DNA from: Pinibacter soli
Lineage (GTDB): Bacteria > Bacteroidota > Bacteroidia > Chitinophagales > Chitinophagaceae
Length of the DNA: 64,000 nt
NCBI RefSeq assembly: GCF_029961145.1
Contig: NZ_JASBRG010000007.1
Span: 1,933,487-1,997,486, forward strand
Reading direction: 5' to 3'
Shown here piece after piece: positions 24,014-33,425 of the stretch. A model generated the notes under the pieces. It worked only from the letters and a program-made list of their open reading frames with translations. It ran no database searches and was not told the origin of the DNA. A program made the position numbers and the translations under genes. How positions within the stretch are numbered: position 1 is the first letter of the stretch; every line of letters begins with the position of its first letter.

Positions 24014-25693
24014 ATGCAACAACCCGATTTACAATCCTGGCTCAATAAATGGTTCCCCGTAATTGTAATTATAGGAATTGCTGTAAATGCAAGTGGCTTA
24101 TTTCTGCCTATCCTCGGCACAGACGGCGCTTTATATGCGCATGTGGCGAAAACAATGTCACTGAATAACAACTTCAATAATTTATATGTTGAGGGAAAAG
24201 ATTGGCTGGATAAACCGCACTTCCCATTTTGGGTTACTGCAATATTTTTCAAAATTTTCGGTATCAATTCATTTGCCTACAAATTGCCGGGACTGCTTTT
24301 CTGGGCGCTTGGTATTTTTTATACATACAGTTTTACCAAACTGTTTTATAATGACACTACCGCGAAAGTGGCGGTGATCATTTACTTAACAGCGGAACAT
24401 TTGGTATTATCCAATAATGATGTTCGTGCAGAGCCATTCCTAACGGGTATGGTTATAGGCAGTGTTTATCATTTTTATAAATCGTATGGCAAAACATTCA
24501 GCGTTGATTTGATGCTGGGTTCTTTGCTGGCAGGCTTTGCAGTGATGACGAAAGGGCTTTTTATTTTGCTGCCAATTGGTGGCGGCTTCATCGTTCACTG
24601 GATCATTAAAAAAGAATGGAACCAATTTTTTCAGTTCCGCTGGATATTAGCGATCATCCTTACTTTCATTTTCATAACACCGGAACTATATGCATTGTAC
24701 CACCAGGTTGATTTGCATCCTGAAAAAACAATTATTGTTGGCGACAGACCCGACCCTTCCGTAAAATCAGGTATTAAATTTTTCCTTTGGGACAGCCAAT
24801 TCGGACGTTTTTTCAATACCGGTCCAATCAAAGGAAGCGGCGACAAAGCATTTTTTTTGCATACACTTCTTTGGGCCTTTTTACCCTGGTCGCTGGTCAT
24901 GTACGCATCTTTATACAGAAATATCAAGAGCATTTTTAAAAAAGATAACTATGCGAATGAATACATTTCGCTGGGCGCCTCTATCTTAACGTTGCTACTT
25001 TTCTCTTTGTCCAAATTCCAATTGCCACATTATTCCAATATCGTCTTTCCGTTCCTCGGCATTTTAACGGCTCATTTCCTTTGTACATTAAAAATGCCAA
25101 AATCAATCAAAGCTGTTTATATCATTCAAGCTGTTATAGGGATCATTGCCGTTTTGCTGCCGGTTATCCTGTTGATTTTTTTCCGACCACCGCATTATAT
25201 TTTAGCTGCTTTCTGGATAACAATTGTCGTTGTTCTGTCCGTTTACTGGTTTGGGAAAAGATCGATGTCCTCTGCAATTGGCATTGGCTTCGCGACGAGT
25301 GTGCTGATAAATATTTTTCTCAACGCTTTTTTTTACGGCCCGCTGATGGAATACCAGGGTGGTATGAAAGCTGCATTGTATATTAATGAAAATAATCCGC
25401 AGCATTTAAAAGCGGGGGAATTTGATACACAGTCGTACCACTATGCATTTTATTTGAACCAACCGAATTACCAATGGAGTATTGATGAATTGAAAATGGA
25501 AGTGAAACAACAACCTGTACTGGTGTTGACAGAACGCTCAAAACTGGATTCTCTTAACAATGCAGGATTGAAAACGGAGGTATTGGCGCCATTTGAAGAT
25601 TTTCGGGTGGCAATGTTAACGGGAAAATTTGTAAACTATAAAACACGAAGCGAAGCAACGAAGAAAATGGTGGTAGCAAGAATAGGCAATTAA
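24014..25693 (+). CDS. ArnT-like glycosyltransferase (GT-C, family 39/83 type)
   Basis: A 559-residue polytopic membrane protein with ten or more hydrophobic segments. The first extracytoplasmic loop has TDGALYAHVAKTM, with the catalytic acidic residue typical of GT-C enzymes, followed by WLDKPHFPFW, the usual ArnT/PMT signature. These enzymes transfer a sugar from a polyprenyl-phosphate donor to lipid A or protein. A C-terminal soluble domain of about 110 residues follows the last membrane segment. It follows a PAP2 phosphatase, which would fit lipid-carrier recycling (inference). Confidence 0.9.
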   Translation: MQQPDLQSWLNKWFPVIVIIGIAVNASGLFLPILGTDGALYAHVAKTMSLNNNFNNLYVEGKDWLDKPHFPFWVTAIFFKIFGINSFAYKLPGLLFWALGIFYTYSFTKLFYNDTTAKVAVIIYLTAEHLVLSNNDVRAEPFLTGMVIGSVYHFYKSYGKTFSVDLMLGSLLAGFAVMTKGLFILLPIGGGFIVHWIIKKEWNQFFQFRWILAIILTFIFITPELYALYHQVDLHPEKTIIVGDRPDPSVKSGIKFFLWDSQFGRFFNTGPIKGSGDKAFFLHTLLWAFLPWSLVMYASLYRNIKSIFKKDNYANEYISLGASILTLLLFSLSKFQLPHYSNIVFPFLGILTAHFLCTLKMPKSIKAVYIIQAVIGIIAVLLPVILLIFFRPPHYILAAFWITIVVVLSVYWFGKRSMSSAIGIGFATSVLINIFLNAFFYGPLMEYQGGMKAALYINENNPQHLKAGEFDTQSYHYAFYLNQPNYQWSIDELKMEVKQQPVLVLTERSKLDSLNNAGLKTEVLAPFEDFRVAMLTGKFVNYKTRSEATKKMVVARIGN

Positions 25694-25710
25694 TCTCCCT
25701 GATTTGCACC

Positions 25711-25740
25711 TATTAATTATTCATTATTAATTATTAATTC
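25711..25740. repeat. ATTAATT heptamer array
   Basis: Four to five ATTAATT/ATTATTC words shortly after the ArnT-like stop codon. The same word family ends the window at 63908-63942. Confidence 0.7.
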
Positions 25741-25805
25741 GCCTATTTGCCATTATCTTCACTTCTAAATTAGACTAACCCATCTGATATCCAACTTAAT
25801 AAGAC

Positions 25806-27107
25806 ATGACGGAAATTTTAATAATACTTGGATTGATTTTGTTGAACGGGCTTTTTTCGATGGCAGAAATTGCCCTTGTCTCGGCACGCAAATCAAAACT
25901 TGAGCTTCAGGCGAGCAAAGGTGATATCCGTGCGAAAGAAGCTTTAAAACTTTCCAGCAATCCTGATACTTTTCTTTCTACTGTCCAAATAGGAATCACA
26001 CTAATAGGCATTTTGACCGGTATTTATTCAGGCGACAAGGTAAAATCTGGTCTTGTAGATTTTCTAAACGGGCTCGGATTCATTAAGCCCTCCCTTGTTA
26101 GCGGCGTCGCTACGGTAATCGTGCTGATCATTTTGACTTATTTCTCATTGGTACTGGGAGAACTGGTACCCAAAAGAATTGGCATGGCAAATCCGGAAAG
26201 AATTGCCAAACTCGTTGCTCGCCCTATGAGGGCGGTAAGCGTTATTACGCACCCTTTTATCTGGCTATTGTCCAAATCCACCAACTTTATCACCAAAATA
26301 TTCAATCTTCAATCAAGTGACAGCCAGGTAACAGAAGAGGAAATCAAAGCGATCATCAGTGAAGGAACAGAGCAGGGTACCATTGACGAAGCTGAACAGG
26401 AAATCATCGAAAGAGTTTTCCACCTTGGCGATAGAACCATTACGTCGCTGATGACGCATAGAAGTGATATCATCTGGTTCGATCTTAATGATAATGAGGA
26501 ATCTATAAAAGAGAAAATTTTAAGAGAACCGCACTCTGTTTACCCAATTTGCGAAGGTGAGCTGGATAATATGAAAGGTATCGTTTCCATAAAGGACCTT
26601 TATACTTCGAATGATAAAGTGCTTTTTAAGCACATTATGCAGCCGGCAATGTTTGTTCCTGAAAATAACTCCGCGTATAAAGTGCTGGAGAAGTTCAAGC
26701 AATCAAAGAACCATAGCTGTTTCATTGTGGATGAGTACGGTAGCGTTCAGGGAATGATCACTTTAAACGATATTCTGGAAGCCATAGTCGGCGACATGCC
26801 TCAACCGGACATGGAAGACTATGAAATCACCGACCGCGGAGATGGAACGTATCTCGTGGACGGGCAAATTCCTTTCTACGATTTCCTTCACCGTTTCGAC
26901 ATGACCGACCTAATGAATGAAGGCGAACAGGAATTCAATACGCTTGCCGGATTTATCCTTCACATACTGGAACACATTCCACACACGGGAGAAACAGTTA
27001 ATTGGCAAGGCTTTAAGTTCGAGATTATTGACATGGACGCCTTGCGAATTGACAAAATTTTGGTAACCGGGCCGCAAACGCCTGCTTCGGAAGTACCAGA
27101 AGAATAA
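25806..27107 (+). CDS. CorC/HlyC-type (CNNM) membrane protein with CBS pair
   Basis: A 433-residue protein. The N-terminal DUF21/CNNM domain has about four membrane segments (MTEILIILGLILLNGLFSMA with the conserved SMAEIAL, and LVLGELVPKRI). A cytosolic CBS pair follows at about 205-335 (TSLMTHRSDIIWFDL and VDEYGSVQGMITLNDILEAI). The C-terminal CorC_HlyC domain begins near GDGTYLVDGQIPFYDF. The family mediates divalent cation (Mg2+/Co2+) efflux and is often mis-named hemolysin. The gene ends at a hairpin terminator. Confidence 0.95.
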   Translation: MTEILIILGLILLNGLFSMAEIALVSARKSKLELQASKGDIRAKEALKLSSNPDTFLSTVQIGITLIGILTGIYSGDKVKSGLVDFLNGLGFIKPSLVSGVATVIVLIILTYFSLVLGELVPKRIGMANPERIAKLVARPMRAVSVITHPFIWLLSKSTNFITKIFNLQSSDSQVTEEEIKAIISEGTEQGTIDEAEQEIIERVFHLGDRTITSLMTHRSDIIWFDLNDNEESIKEKILREPHSVYPICEGELDNMKGIVSIKDLYTSNDKVLFKHIMQPAMFVPENNSAYKVLEKFKQSKNHSCFIVDEYGSVQGMITLNDILEAIVGDMPQPDMEDYEITDRGDGTYLVDGQIPFYDFLHRFDMTDLMNEGEQEFNTLAGFILHILEHIPHTGETVNWQGFKFEIIDMDALRIDKILVTGPQTPASEVPEE

Positions 27108-27131
27108 TTGAAAATGGAAAGTTGAAAATGG

Positions 27132-27179
27132 AAAATGGTTAGTCTGTTAAGGTACAAAACTTAACAGACTAACCATTTT
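27132..27179. terminator. Perfect 20-bp hairpin after corC-like gene
   Basis: Arms 27132-27151 and 27160-27179 are exactly complementary over 20 bp with an 8-nt loop. The outer ends are AAAATGG/CCATTTT. It begins inside an array of GAAAATGG/GAAAGTT words that starts at the corC-like stop. It also covers the last codons of the broken antitoxin frame on the other strand, so it can serve both sides. Confidence 0.85.
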
Positions 27180-27353
27180 CTTTAATTGATCTATCTTCTG
27201 TATCCAATTCTTCCACAATTTGACTCCATTCTATAATATTTTCTGGATGTTTTTGAAATTCAGCGACCCGTTTGTCGATTAAATGTTTTTGCCATTGGGT
27301 AAATCAATTTGATTTCCAATATTTTCAACCGGCTGTTTTGGACTAGTATTCAT
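27169..27353 (-). pseudogene. Remnant of an addiction-module antitoxin (Unstab_antitox-like)
   Basis: On the minus strand an open stretch of 44 codons (27303 down to the TAG at 27169) contains WQKHLIDKRVAEFQKHPENI and then IEWSQIVEEL. This resembles the C-terminal part of the small proteins annotated as putative addiction module component. The frame has no start: an in-frame TGA lies at 27304-27306, and the nearest ATG (27353) is in another frame and stops after 24 codons. No toxin gene lies alongside. It is most likely a frameshifted, truncated relic. Family identity rests on motif resemblance only. Confidence 0.5.
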
Positions 27354-27429
27354 GGAATTCGGTTTAAAAAAGAACATTAAAGGTAGAGCAAGTCTGCGGA
27401 AACTTCGTATTCAGTATCAAACGATCATC

Positions 27430-27472
27430 CTCCATTTTCAACTTTCCACTTTCAATTTTCAATTCCCAACTA
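27430..27472. repeat. CAACTTT/CAATTTT array upstream of miaB
   Basis: Inverse words of the GAAAGTT array that starts at 27108. The two bracket the gap that holds the antitoxin remnant. Confidence 0.75.
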
Positions 27473-27509
27473 TTCCTGCCATCCTGTCATTTATATCCCT
27501 CTTTTTAGC

Positions 27510-27517
27510 TATTTTTG
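27510..27517 (+). promoter_or_regulatory. Putative -7 element of miaB
   Basis: TATTTTTG followed by CAC, 22 nt before the ATG at 27540. The same octamer and CAC context occurs before the rluD-like gene. The -33 match is poor. Confidence 0.5.
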
Positions 27518-27539
27518 CACACTTACAAAAAATTGAAAA

Positions 27540-28982
27540 ATGCTGGATGTTGTAGCAGAAAAAGCGCATGATGAAGCAAGGCAGGGTGAAGCGTTTGCAC
27601 CGTTCGCTGAGGACCCCAATCAATACAAGAAGAAATTCTTCATAGAGAGTTATGGCTGTGCCATGAACTTTGCCGATAGCGAGATCGTCGCCTCTATTTT
27701 GAACAATGATGGTTTTGGAGCCACCCGCAACTGCGAAGAAGCCGACCTCATTTTCCTGAACACCTGCTCTATCCGCGAAAAGGCGGAGCAGACAGTAAGA
27801 AAACGTCTTACCGAGTTTCGCAAATTGAAACAAGCAAAACCCGGTATGTTGGTAGGCGTTTTGGGATGTATGGCCGAGCGATTGAAAGCAAAATTGCTGG
27901 AAGAAGAAAAGCTTGTGGATATTGTCGTGGGACCAGACGCTTACAGAAGCCTTCCTGCCCTGATCGAAGAAGCAGATGGCGGCCAAAAAGCAGTAAATGT
28001 ATTGCTTAGCCGCGATGAAACCTACGCTGACATCTCTCCTATCCGCCTAAACAGCAACGGCGTAATGGCGTTTGTAAGCATCATGCGTGGTTGTAACAAT
28101 ATGTGTTCATTCTGTGTAGTACCCTTTACAAGAGGCCGTGAAAGAAGCCGAGATGCAGCCAGTATTGTTGCCGAGTGCCGAGACCTTTTTGAAAGAGGTT
28201 ACAAGGAAGTAACACTACTTGGACAAAACGTAGACTCTTACTACTATACAGCCGATATTAGTTCAAATAAGGTGGTGACATTTGCCGACTTGTTGGAAAT
28301 GGTGGCATTGATTTCGCCAGATCTGCGTGTACGCTTTAGCTCATCACATCCGAAAGATATTACAGAAGATGTTTTGCAAATGATGGCTAAGCACGAAAAC
28401 ATTTGCAAATGTATTCACCTTCCTATTCAAAGCGGTTCCAACCGTGTGTTGCAATTGATGAATCGCACTTACACCCGTGAATGGTACAAAGCAAAGGTTG
28501 ACCGCATCCGCGAAGTGATGCCCGATTGCGCAATCACTGCAGATATCATCGCAGGTTTTTGCACAGAAACTGAAGAAGATCATCAGGACACAATAGAGAT
28601 TATGGAATACTGCAAGTATGATTTTGCTTACATGTTCTACTACAGTGAACGTCCGGGAACATTGGCAGCAAGAAGATATGAAGACGATATTCCTGAAGAT
28701 ATTAAGAAAAGAAGACTTGCAGAAATTGTAGCCGTACAAAGACGTCTCTCAGAAGGAGCCAATGCGGCAGATGTTGGTAAGATTTTCAAAATATTGATTG
28801 AAGGAGATAGCAAACGCAGCGACAAAGACTGGATGGGCCGCAACACACAAAGCAAAGTTGTGGTTGTTCCTAAAGGAGAAGGGCAACATAAACCAGGCGA
28901 TTATGTGATAGTGAAAGTAGTTGAGTCAACCGGAGGTACGCTGATAGGACAAATCATTGAATCATTGAAAATTGAAAGTTGA
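27540..28982 (+). CDS. miaB: tRNA-2-methylthio-N6-dimethylallyladenosine synthase
   Basis: A 480-residue methylthiotransferase that adds the 2-methylthio group to i6A37 of tRNA. The N-terminal domain has the three auxiliary-cluster cysteines (Cys40 in SYGCAMN, Cys76 in NTCSIRE, Cys110 in GCMAE). The radical-SAM motif CNNMCSFC has Cys185, Cys189 and Cys192. The C-terminal TRAM domain contains [13 protein letters not shown]. The final residues LKIES and the TGA stop fall in a GAAAATT/GAAAGTT array. It heads a co-directional run with the sigma-54 activator, lptE and secG. Confidence 0.98.
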   Translation: MLDVVAEKAHDEARQGEAFAPFAEDPNQYKKKFFIESYGCAMNFADSEIVASILNNDGFGATRNCEEADLIFLNTCSIREKAEQTVRKRLTEFRKLKQAKPGMLVGVLGCMAERLKAKLLEEEKLVDIVVGPDAYRSLPALIEEADGGQKAVNVLLSRDETYADISPIRLNSNGVMAFVSIMRGCNNMCSFCVVPFTRGRERSRDAASIVAECRDLFERGYKEVTLLGQNVDSYYYTADISSNKVVTFADLLEMVALISPDLRVRFSSSHPKDITEDVLQMMAKHENICKCIHLPIQSGSNRVLQLMNRTYTREWYKAKVDRIREVMPDCAITADIIAGFCTETEEDHQDTIEIMEYCKYDFAYMFYYSERPGTLAARRYEDDIPEDIKKRRLAEIVAVQRRLSEGANAADVGKIFKILIEGDSKRSDKDWMGRNTQSKVVVVPKGEGQHKPGDYVIVKVVESTGGTLIGQIIESLKIES

Positions 28983-29104
28983 AAATTGAAAATTCTCTAG
29001 GCAGAAGTTTGTTTATTAAAAATGGACTTTCATAATGCCATAACATTATTTTCAACTTTCAATTTTCGACCCATTTTCAATTTTCAACTTTCAATTTTCA
29101 ATTA
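28961..29104. repeat. Inverted GAAAGTT arrays between miaB and sigma-54 activator
   Basis: The left arm (28961-28995) includes the last codons and stop of miaB. The right arm (29050-29104) consists of TTCAACT/TTCAATT words and ends 6 nt before the next ATG. Confidence 0.85.
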
Positions 29105-29110
29105 CACTGA

Positions 29111-30391
29111 ATGGACACACAAAGTATAAAAAACAGGTTTGGTATCATTGGTAATTCACCGGCACTTAACCATGCGTTGAACGTGGCTGTGCAGGTGGCA
29201 AATACCGATTTGAGCGTATTGATCAATGGAGAAAGTGGTGTAGGTAAAGAAGTTTTTTCGCAGATCATTCATGCGTTGTCTGCAAGAAAACACAATCCTT
29301 TTATTGCGGTAAACTGCGGCGCTATTCCGGAAGGCACCATCGATTCTGAATTGTTCGGTCACGAAAAAGGTTCATTTACGGGTGCAGTTGATAGTCGTAA
29401 AGGTTATTTTGAAACGGTGAACGGCGGGACTATTTTTCTTGATGAAATAGGTGAAATGCCGTTAGGTACGCAAGCGAGATTGTTGCGTGTCCTGGAAACC
29501 GGCGAATACATTCGCGTGGGTTCCTCCAAAGTTCAGAAAACGGATGTGCGTGTAATCGCGGCTACCAATAAAGATCTGCTGGAATTTACTTACAAAGGAA
29601 AATTTCGTGAGGACTTATATTATCGTTTAAACACAGTGCCTATCCGCGTTCCGGCCTTGCGTGACAGAAAGGAAGACATTCCTTTATTGTTCAGAAAATT
29701 CAGTGTGGATTTTGCCGAGCGCTATAAAACCGCTCCTGTTCAATTGGATGAAGATGCGAGAAATGTACTGGTCAACTACGGCTGGCCGGGGAACGTGCGT
29801 GAGCTAAAAAATATCGCTGAACAAATCTCCGTTCTTTCGGTTGATAAAAATATTACCGGTAGGGAACTGCAAATATTTCTTCCGCAGAATAATAATAGCA
29901 ACCGTTTGCCAATGCTGGTGGCATCCAACACACAAAATGCAAACGGCAATGATTTCTCAAACGAAAGAGAAATTCTATACAAGCTGTTTTTCGACATGAA
30001 AAAAGATGTAACGGAACTGAAAAAGATGTTTGCGGAAATCATCAAAAATCCTTCCAGTGCAGCTGTTGCTGCTGCGTATGCGCACGACAATTTGATGAAT
30101 GATTATACTCCTATTGGAGAATTGCAACCCAACACTTCTATCCAGGCTCAACCATATGTACAGGTTCAGGCGCCAGCTGCACACGCTGCACAACCCGTTA
30201 TCATGGAGCATGAAGACATCCACGAACATGAAGAGGTGGAAGAATCGCTGAACATAATGGACAAGGAAAAAGAGCTGATCATAAAAGCGTTGAAAAAACA
30301 CAAAGGCAAACGTAAAGATGCCGCGCTTGATTTGGGCATCAGTGAAAGAACCTTGTACAGGAAGCTGAAGGAATACGACATTGATGATTAA
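29111..30391 (+). CDS. Sigma-54-dependent transcriptional activator without receiver domain
   Basis: A 426-residue AAA+ enhancer-binding protein. Walker A is GESGVGKE (40-47). The sigma-54 contact loop reads GSFTGA (87-92) instead of the commoner GAFTGA. Walker B is TIFLDEIGE (107-115). The arginine region is YYRLNTVPIRVPALRDRKEDI. A Fis-type HTH ends the protein (KHKGKRKDAALDLGISERTL). There is no N-terminal receiver or GAF domain, so activity must be controlled by abundance or a partner. A low-complexity linker of about 120 residues separates AAA+ and HTH. The conserved position between miaB and lptE suggests an envelope-related regulon (inference). Confidence 0.95.
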   Translation: MDTQSIKNRFGIIGNSPALNHALNVAVQVANTDLSVLINGESGVGKEVFSQIIHALSARKHNPFIAVNCGAIPEGTIDSELFGHEKGSFTGAVDSRKGYFETVNGGTIFLDEIGEMPLGTQARLLRVLETGEYIRVGSSKVQKTDVRVIAATNKDLLEFTYKGKFREDLYYRLNTVPIRVPALRDRKEDIPLLFRKFSVDFAERYKTAPVQLDEDARNVLVNYGWPGNVRELKNIAEQISVLSVDKNITGRELQIFLPQNNNSNRLPMLVASNTQNANGNDFSNEREILYKLFFDMKKDVTELKKMFAEIIKNPSSAAVAAAYAHDNLMNDYTPIGELQPNTSIQAQPYVQVQAPAAHAAQPVIMEHEDIHEHEEVEESLNIMDKEKELIIKALKKHKGKRKDAALDLGISERTLYRKLKEYDIDD

Positions 30392-30508
30392 TTGAGAATT
30401 GAGAGTTGAAAATTGAAAATGGAAAATGGAGAGTTATTTAGATTTAACATTTTGTCTAACAGTGAACCATTCTCCTCTCTCAACTTTCAACTCTCCACTC
30501 TCAACTAT
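30390..30508. repeat. Inverted GAGAGTTGAAAATT-type arrays before lptE
   Basis: Left arm 30390-30434 and right arm 30472-30508, of mixed GAAAATT/GAGAGTT heptamers and their inverse. The left arm starts at the stop of the sigma-54 activator. Confidence 0.8.
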
Positions 30509-30540
30509 TTTCATACATTTACTTTACTATCGAATTTTAC

Positions 30541-31068
30541 ATGAATAAATCGCTCGCAGGAATAATGAAACAAACAGGCTTGGTACTTACTTCGCTGTTG
30601 GTGTGCGCCTTTTTGTTTAGCGCATGTTATACTTTTAAAGACATTTCAATTCCGCCTGAGATAAAAACGGCCCGTGTAAATTATTTGGAAAACCACGCCC
30701 GTTATATTAACCCGCAGATGAGTCCGCAGTTAACGGATGCATTGCGCCAAAAGATCAACAACCAAACAAGGCTAACACTCATAACGGGCGATGAAGCGGA
30801 TTACGATATCAGCGGTTTTATAAGCGACTACAGTGTAACAACTTCCGGTATCGCTAATCAACAGGCAGCAAGTAACCGCCTGAACGTTTCTGTTCACATT
30901 ATATTTAAAAACAGGAAGGACGAAAAGAAAAATTTCGAAGCCGATGTAACCCGCAATTTTGACTTCAATGCCAACCTGAGCTTACAACAGGCGGAATCTC
31001 AATTGATGTCTGACATTCTCAAAAACCTTACCGACGAAATTTTCAACCGAATTTTTTCAAACTGGTAA
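30541..31068 (+). CDS. lptE: LptE-like LPS-assembly lipoprotein
   Basis: A 175-residue lipoprotein with signal and lipobox LFSAC (Cys29 from the ATG at 30541; an ATG at 30565 is also possible). The mature domain has the LptE/YbjP-like fold: ITGDEADYDISGFISDYSV, and an alternating C-terminal helix LSLQQAESQLMSDILKNLTD. In Gram-negatives LptE plugs the LptD barrel that inserts LPS into the outer membrane. The assignment rests on length, lipobox, C-terminal helix and the conserved position between a sigma-54 activator and secG in Bacteroidota. Confidence 0.85.
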   Translation: MNKSLAGIMKQTGLVLTSLLVCAFLFSACYTFKDISIPPEIKTARVNYLENHARYINPQMSPQLTDALRQKINNQTRLTLITGDEADYDISGFISDYSVTTSGIANQQAASNRLNVSVHIIFKNRKDEKKNFEADVTRNFDFNANLSLQQAESQLMSDILKNLTDEIFNRIFSNW

Positions 31069-31094
31069 AATGCCGCTATCTTGCTATTCCAGAA

Positions 31095-31958
31095 ATGAAT
31101 ATATCTAATATCATACAAGAACTTTTTCACCAGAAAAGACTTGAAGACGTTTCGTTGGAACAGCTTCAAATGCTTGCTGATGAAGAACCTTATTTTGCTG
31201 CCGGGCATTTCCTGCTCTTGAAAAAGTTGCAAGAGACAGCAGATCCCGGATTTGAAAGCCAATTGCATAAAACGGTCCTTTATTTCGGGAACCCTTTGTG
31301 GCTGCAATATCTTTTGCAACCAGCTATTCCCGAATCGGTTGCAGAAATAAAACACGGAAACGTTCAGTCTGCGCATATTCCTGTAGGGCAACCAGAAGCT
31401 GCAAAAGAGCCGGTTGTTGAGTTTAAACCAGAAATTACTTCCTCGGTCCAGGAAGAAGAAGTTTTGCAAAAAGATGCGGTAAATGACGATAGCGAAGTAA
31501 TTGATGCACATAGTAACGAGGCCATTAAACTGGAACCTGTTGCGCCAGCGGAAAAACAACCTGCTCTGGATGACAGTTTAGTTTTTGAGCCTTATCATAC
31601 AATTGACTATTTTGCTTCTTTAGGTATAAAAGTGGGCAAAAATGTGCCTTTGAACGATAAACTTGGCAAACAACTGAAGAGTTTTACAGAGTGGTTAAAG
31701 ACACTTAAGCGATTGCCAGACAGCGCATTAGCAGCCCAGGAAGCCGAAGATCATTTACCTATGCCAGATGCCCGAGTTGAGGCCATGGCGGAGGTTTCGA
31801 TAAAAGAAAAAGAAACTTTAACAGAATCAATGGCTGAAGTTCTGTTGAAACAGGGAAAAAAAGAAACAGCGATCGAAATGTACAATAAATTAAGTTTGCT
31901 TAATCCCGACAAATCCCATTATTTTGCAGCCAAAATAGAAGCTTTAAAACAAAATTAA
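31095..31958 (+). CDS. TPR-like protein of unknown function
   Basis: A 287-residue soluble protein, 26 nt after lptE and 1 nt before secG. An N-terminal helical part (IIQELFHQKRLEDVSLEQLQ) is followed by an acidic linker rich in Glu, Val and Pro (about 95-170). The C-terminal piece carries one TPR-like repeat (AEVLLKQGKKETAIEMYNKL). No signal peptide is visible, so it is probably cytoplasmic. Tight spacing makes it translationally coupled with secG. Function unknown; a scaffolding role for envelope or secretion proteins is only a guess. Confidence 0.8.
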   Translation: MNISNIIQELFHQKRLEDVSLEQLQMLADEEPYFAAGHFLLLKKLQETADPGFESQLHKTVLYFGNPLWLQYLLQPAIPESVAEIKHGNVQSAHIPVGQPEAAKEPVVEFKPEITSSVQEEEVLQKDAVNDDSEVIDAHSNEAIKLEPVAPAEKQPALDDSLVFEPYHTIDYFASLGIKVGKNVPLNDKLGKQLKSFTEWLKTLKRLPDSALAAQEAEDHLPMPDARVEAMAEVSIKEKETLTESMAEVLLKQGKKETAIEMYNKLSLLNPDKSHYFAAKIEALKQN

Positions 31959-31959
31959 T

Positions 31960-32295
31960 ATGGTTATTCTTTTCGTTATACTAATCATTCTTGCATGTGT
32001 GGTGCTTGGTTTCGTGGTATTGGTACAAAATCCAAAAGGCGGTGGCCTTGCCGGAAATATCGGTGGCATCAGCAACCAGTTTATGGGTGTTAAACAAACA
32101 ACTGATGTTTTGGAAAAAGGTACATGGATCTTCGCCACAGTTATCGCATTATTGTGCATTTTTTCTGCAGTTTTCATTCCTTCAACCTCTGTAAAAAATA
32201 AAGGATTGATTAATGAAGTGGGCAACTCTGTACCGACACAACAGGCTCCTACCCAACCTGCAGCGCAACCTGTGACTCCGGGTACTACGAAATAG
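31960..32295 (+). CDS. secG: Preprotein translocase subunit SecG
   Basis: A 111-residue protein with two membrane segments (residues 2-23 and 55-75) and the family motif VLVQNPKGGGLAGNIGG between them. A Pro/Gln/Ala-rich C-terminal tail (QQAPTQPAAQPVTP) is usual in Bacteroidota. SecG is the accessory subunit of SecYEG. It starts 1 nt after the preceding stop and ends just before an intrinsic terminator. Confidence 0.95.
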   Translation: MVILFVILIILACVVLGFVVLVQNPKGGGLAGNIGGISNQFMGVKQTTDVLEKGTWIFATVIALLCIFSAVFIPSTSVKNKGLINEVGNSVPTQQAPTQPAAQPVTPGTTK

Positions 32296-32318
32296 CATTT
32301 TTTAAATTTCAAATACTT

Positions 32319-32355
32319 CCCTGTTCTTTAAATTGTTTAATGAACAGGGTTTTTT
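32319..32355 (+). terminator. Intrinsic terminator after secG
   Basis: CCCTGTTC (32319-32326) pairs with GAACAGGG (32342-32349) and is followed by six T residues. It closes the miaB-secG run. Confidence 0.88.
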
Positions 32356-32381
32356 ATTTAATTTAAAGAGATTTTACATCC

Positions 32382-33425
32382 ATGCGCAAAACGTTATTCA
32401 TCACCCTTGGAGCTATTGTATTAATAGGTGCTATCATCGCCTGGCTTGTTTTTGGGCCGGCTACTTCTTTCACTGAAAAAAGATATTTCCTCAATATCAA
32501 AACCGGCAGCGGTTATTCCACTGTGTTGAAGCAAATAGAAACGGAAAAGATCATCAGTTCTACTGCCATTTTTAATTTCCTCGCAAAAAGAATAGACTAT
32601 CCGCAAAAAATAAAGGCGGGACACTATGAGATTAAAAAAGGAATGAGTGTTTTTTCCATTTTAAGAATGTTGAAAAACGGAAAACAGTCTCCCGTTAATC
32701 TTGTTATAACCAAATTGAGAACCAAGGAAGATTTTGCAGGTTTGGTAGGAAGAAAGTTTGAGTGCGATTCTCTTGCTTTTATCAGTTTCCTGAACAACCA
32801 GGACTCCCTGAAAAAATATGGTTTGGACACAAATACCATCATGACGGCAGTTTTGCCAAACACTTATACCTATTACTGGAACATTACGCCGGCAAAAGTG
32901 TTTACAAAAATATTCGACAGTTATGCGAACTTTTGGACCTCTGAAAGAAAACAGAAGGCCGGACAAAAAGGCTTGGACCCGCAAAAGGCAACTATTCTTG
33001 CTTCTATTGTCGAAGAGGAAACCAACAAAAACGACGAAAAAGGAAATATTGCGAGTGTATACATGAACAGAATGGCTAAAGGCATGCGACTGGGTGCGGA
33101 CCCGACTGTTAAGTTTGCTTTGAAGGATTTTTCACTGAAGAGAATCTACAATAAGCACCTTGCGGTAGAATCACCGTACAATACTTACCGCGTGTATGGC
33201 TTGCCTCCCGGCCCAATCTGTACACCTTCCGAAGTAACGATAGACGCGGTTTTGGATGCCCCGAAAACTGATTATATGTTCTTTGTAGCCAAAAGTGATT
33301 TCTCAGGTCATCATAACTTTGCTGCTACATACGAGGAGCATTTAAAGTATGCAAAAGAATACCAGCTGGCACTGGATAAATGGATGGAGAAAAAAGCTGC
33401 GAAGGACAGCTTGGAAACTAATTGA
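32382..33425 (+). CDS. mltG: Endolytic murein transglycosylase MltG
   Basis: A 347-residue inner-membrane protein with one N-terminal membrane segment (residues 5-25). A LysM-like region (KTGSGYSTVLKQIE) is followed by the YceG catalytic domain, with ILASIVEEETN holding the catalytic Glu (about 211) and VYMNRMAKGMRLGADPTV and GLPPGPICTPS as the other signatures. MltG cleaves nascent glycan strands and helps set their length. The TGA stop lies in AATTGAAAG, the first word of the repeat array that follows. Confidence 0.96.
   Translation: MRKTLFITLGAIVLIGAIIAWLVFGPATSFTEKRYFLNIKTGSGYSTVLKQIETEKIISSTAIFNFLAKRIDYPQKIKAGHYEIKKGMSVFSILRMLKNGKQSPVNLVITKLRTKEDFAGLVGRKFECDSLAFISFLNNQDSLKKYGLDTNTIMTAVLPNTYTYYWNITPAKVFTKIFDSYANFWTSERKQKAGQKGLDPQKATILASIVEEETNKNDEKGNIASVYMNRMAKGMRLGADPTVKFALKDFSLKRIYNKHLAVESPYNTYRVYGLPPGPICTPSEVTIDAVLDAPKTDYMFFVAKSDFSGHHNFAATYEEHLKYAKEYQLALDKWMEKKAAKDSLETN

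Noticed and set aside
24007..24267. Small minus-strand frame over the ArnT-like gene start
   Set aside because: Complete overlap with a strong membrane-protein gene and no independent support.
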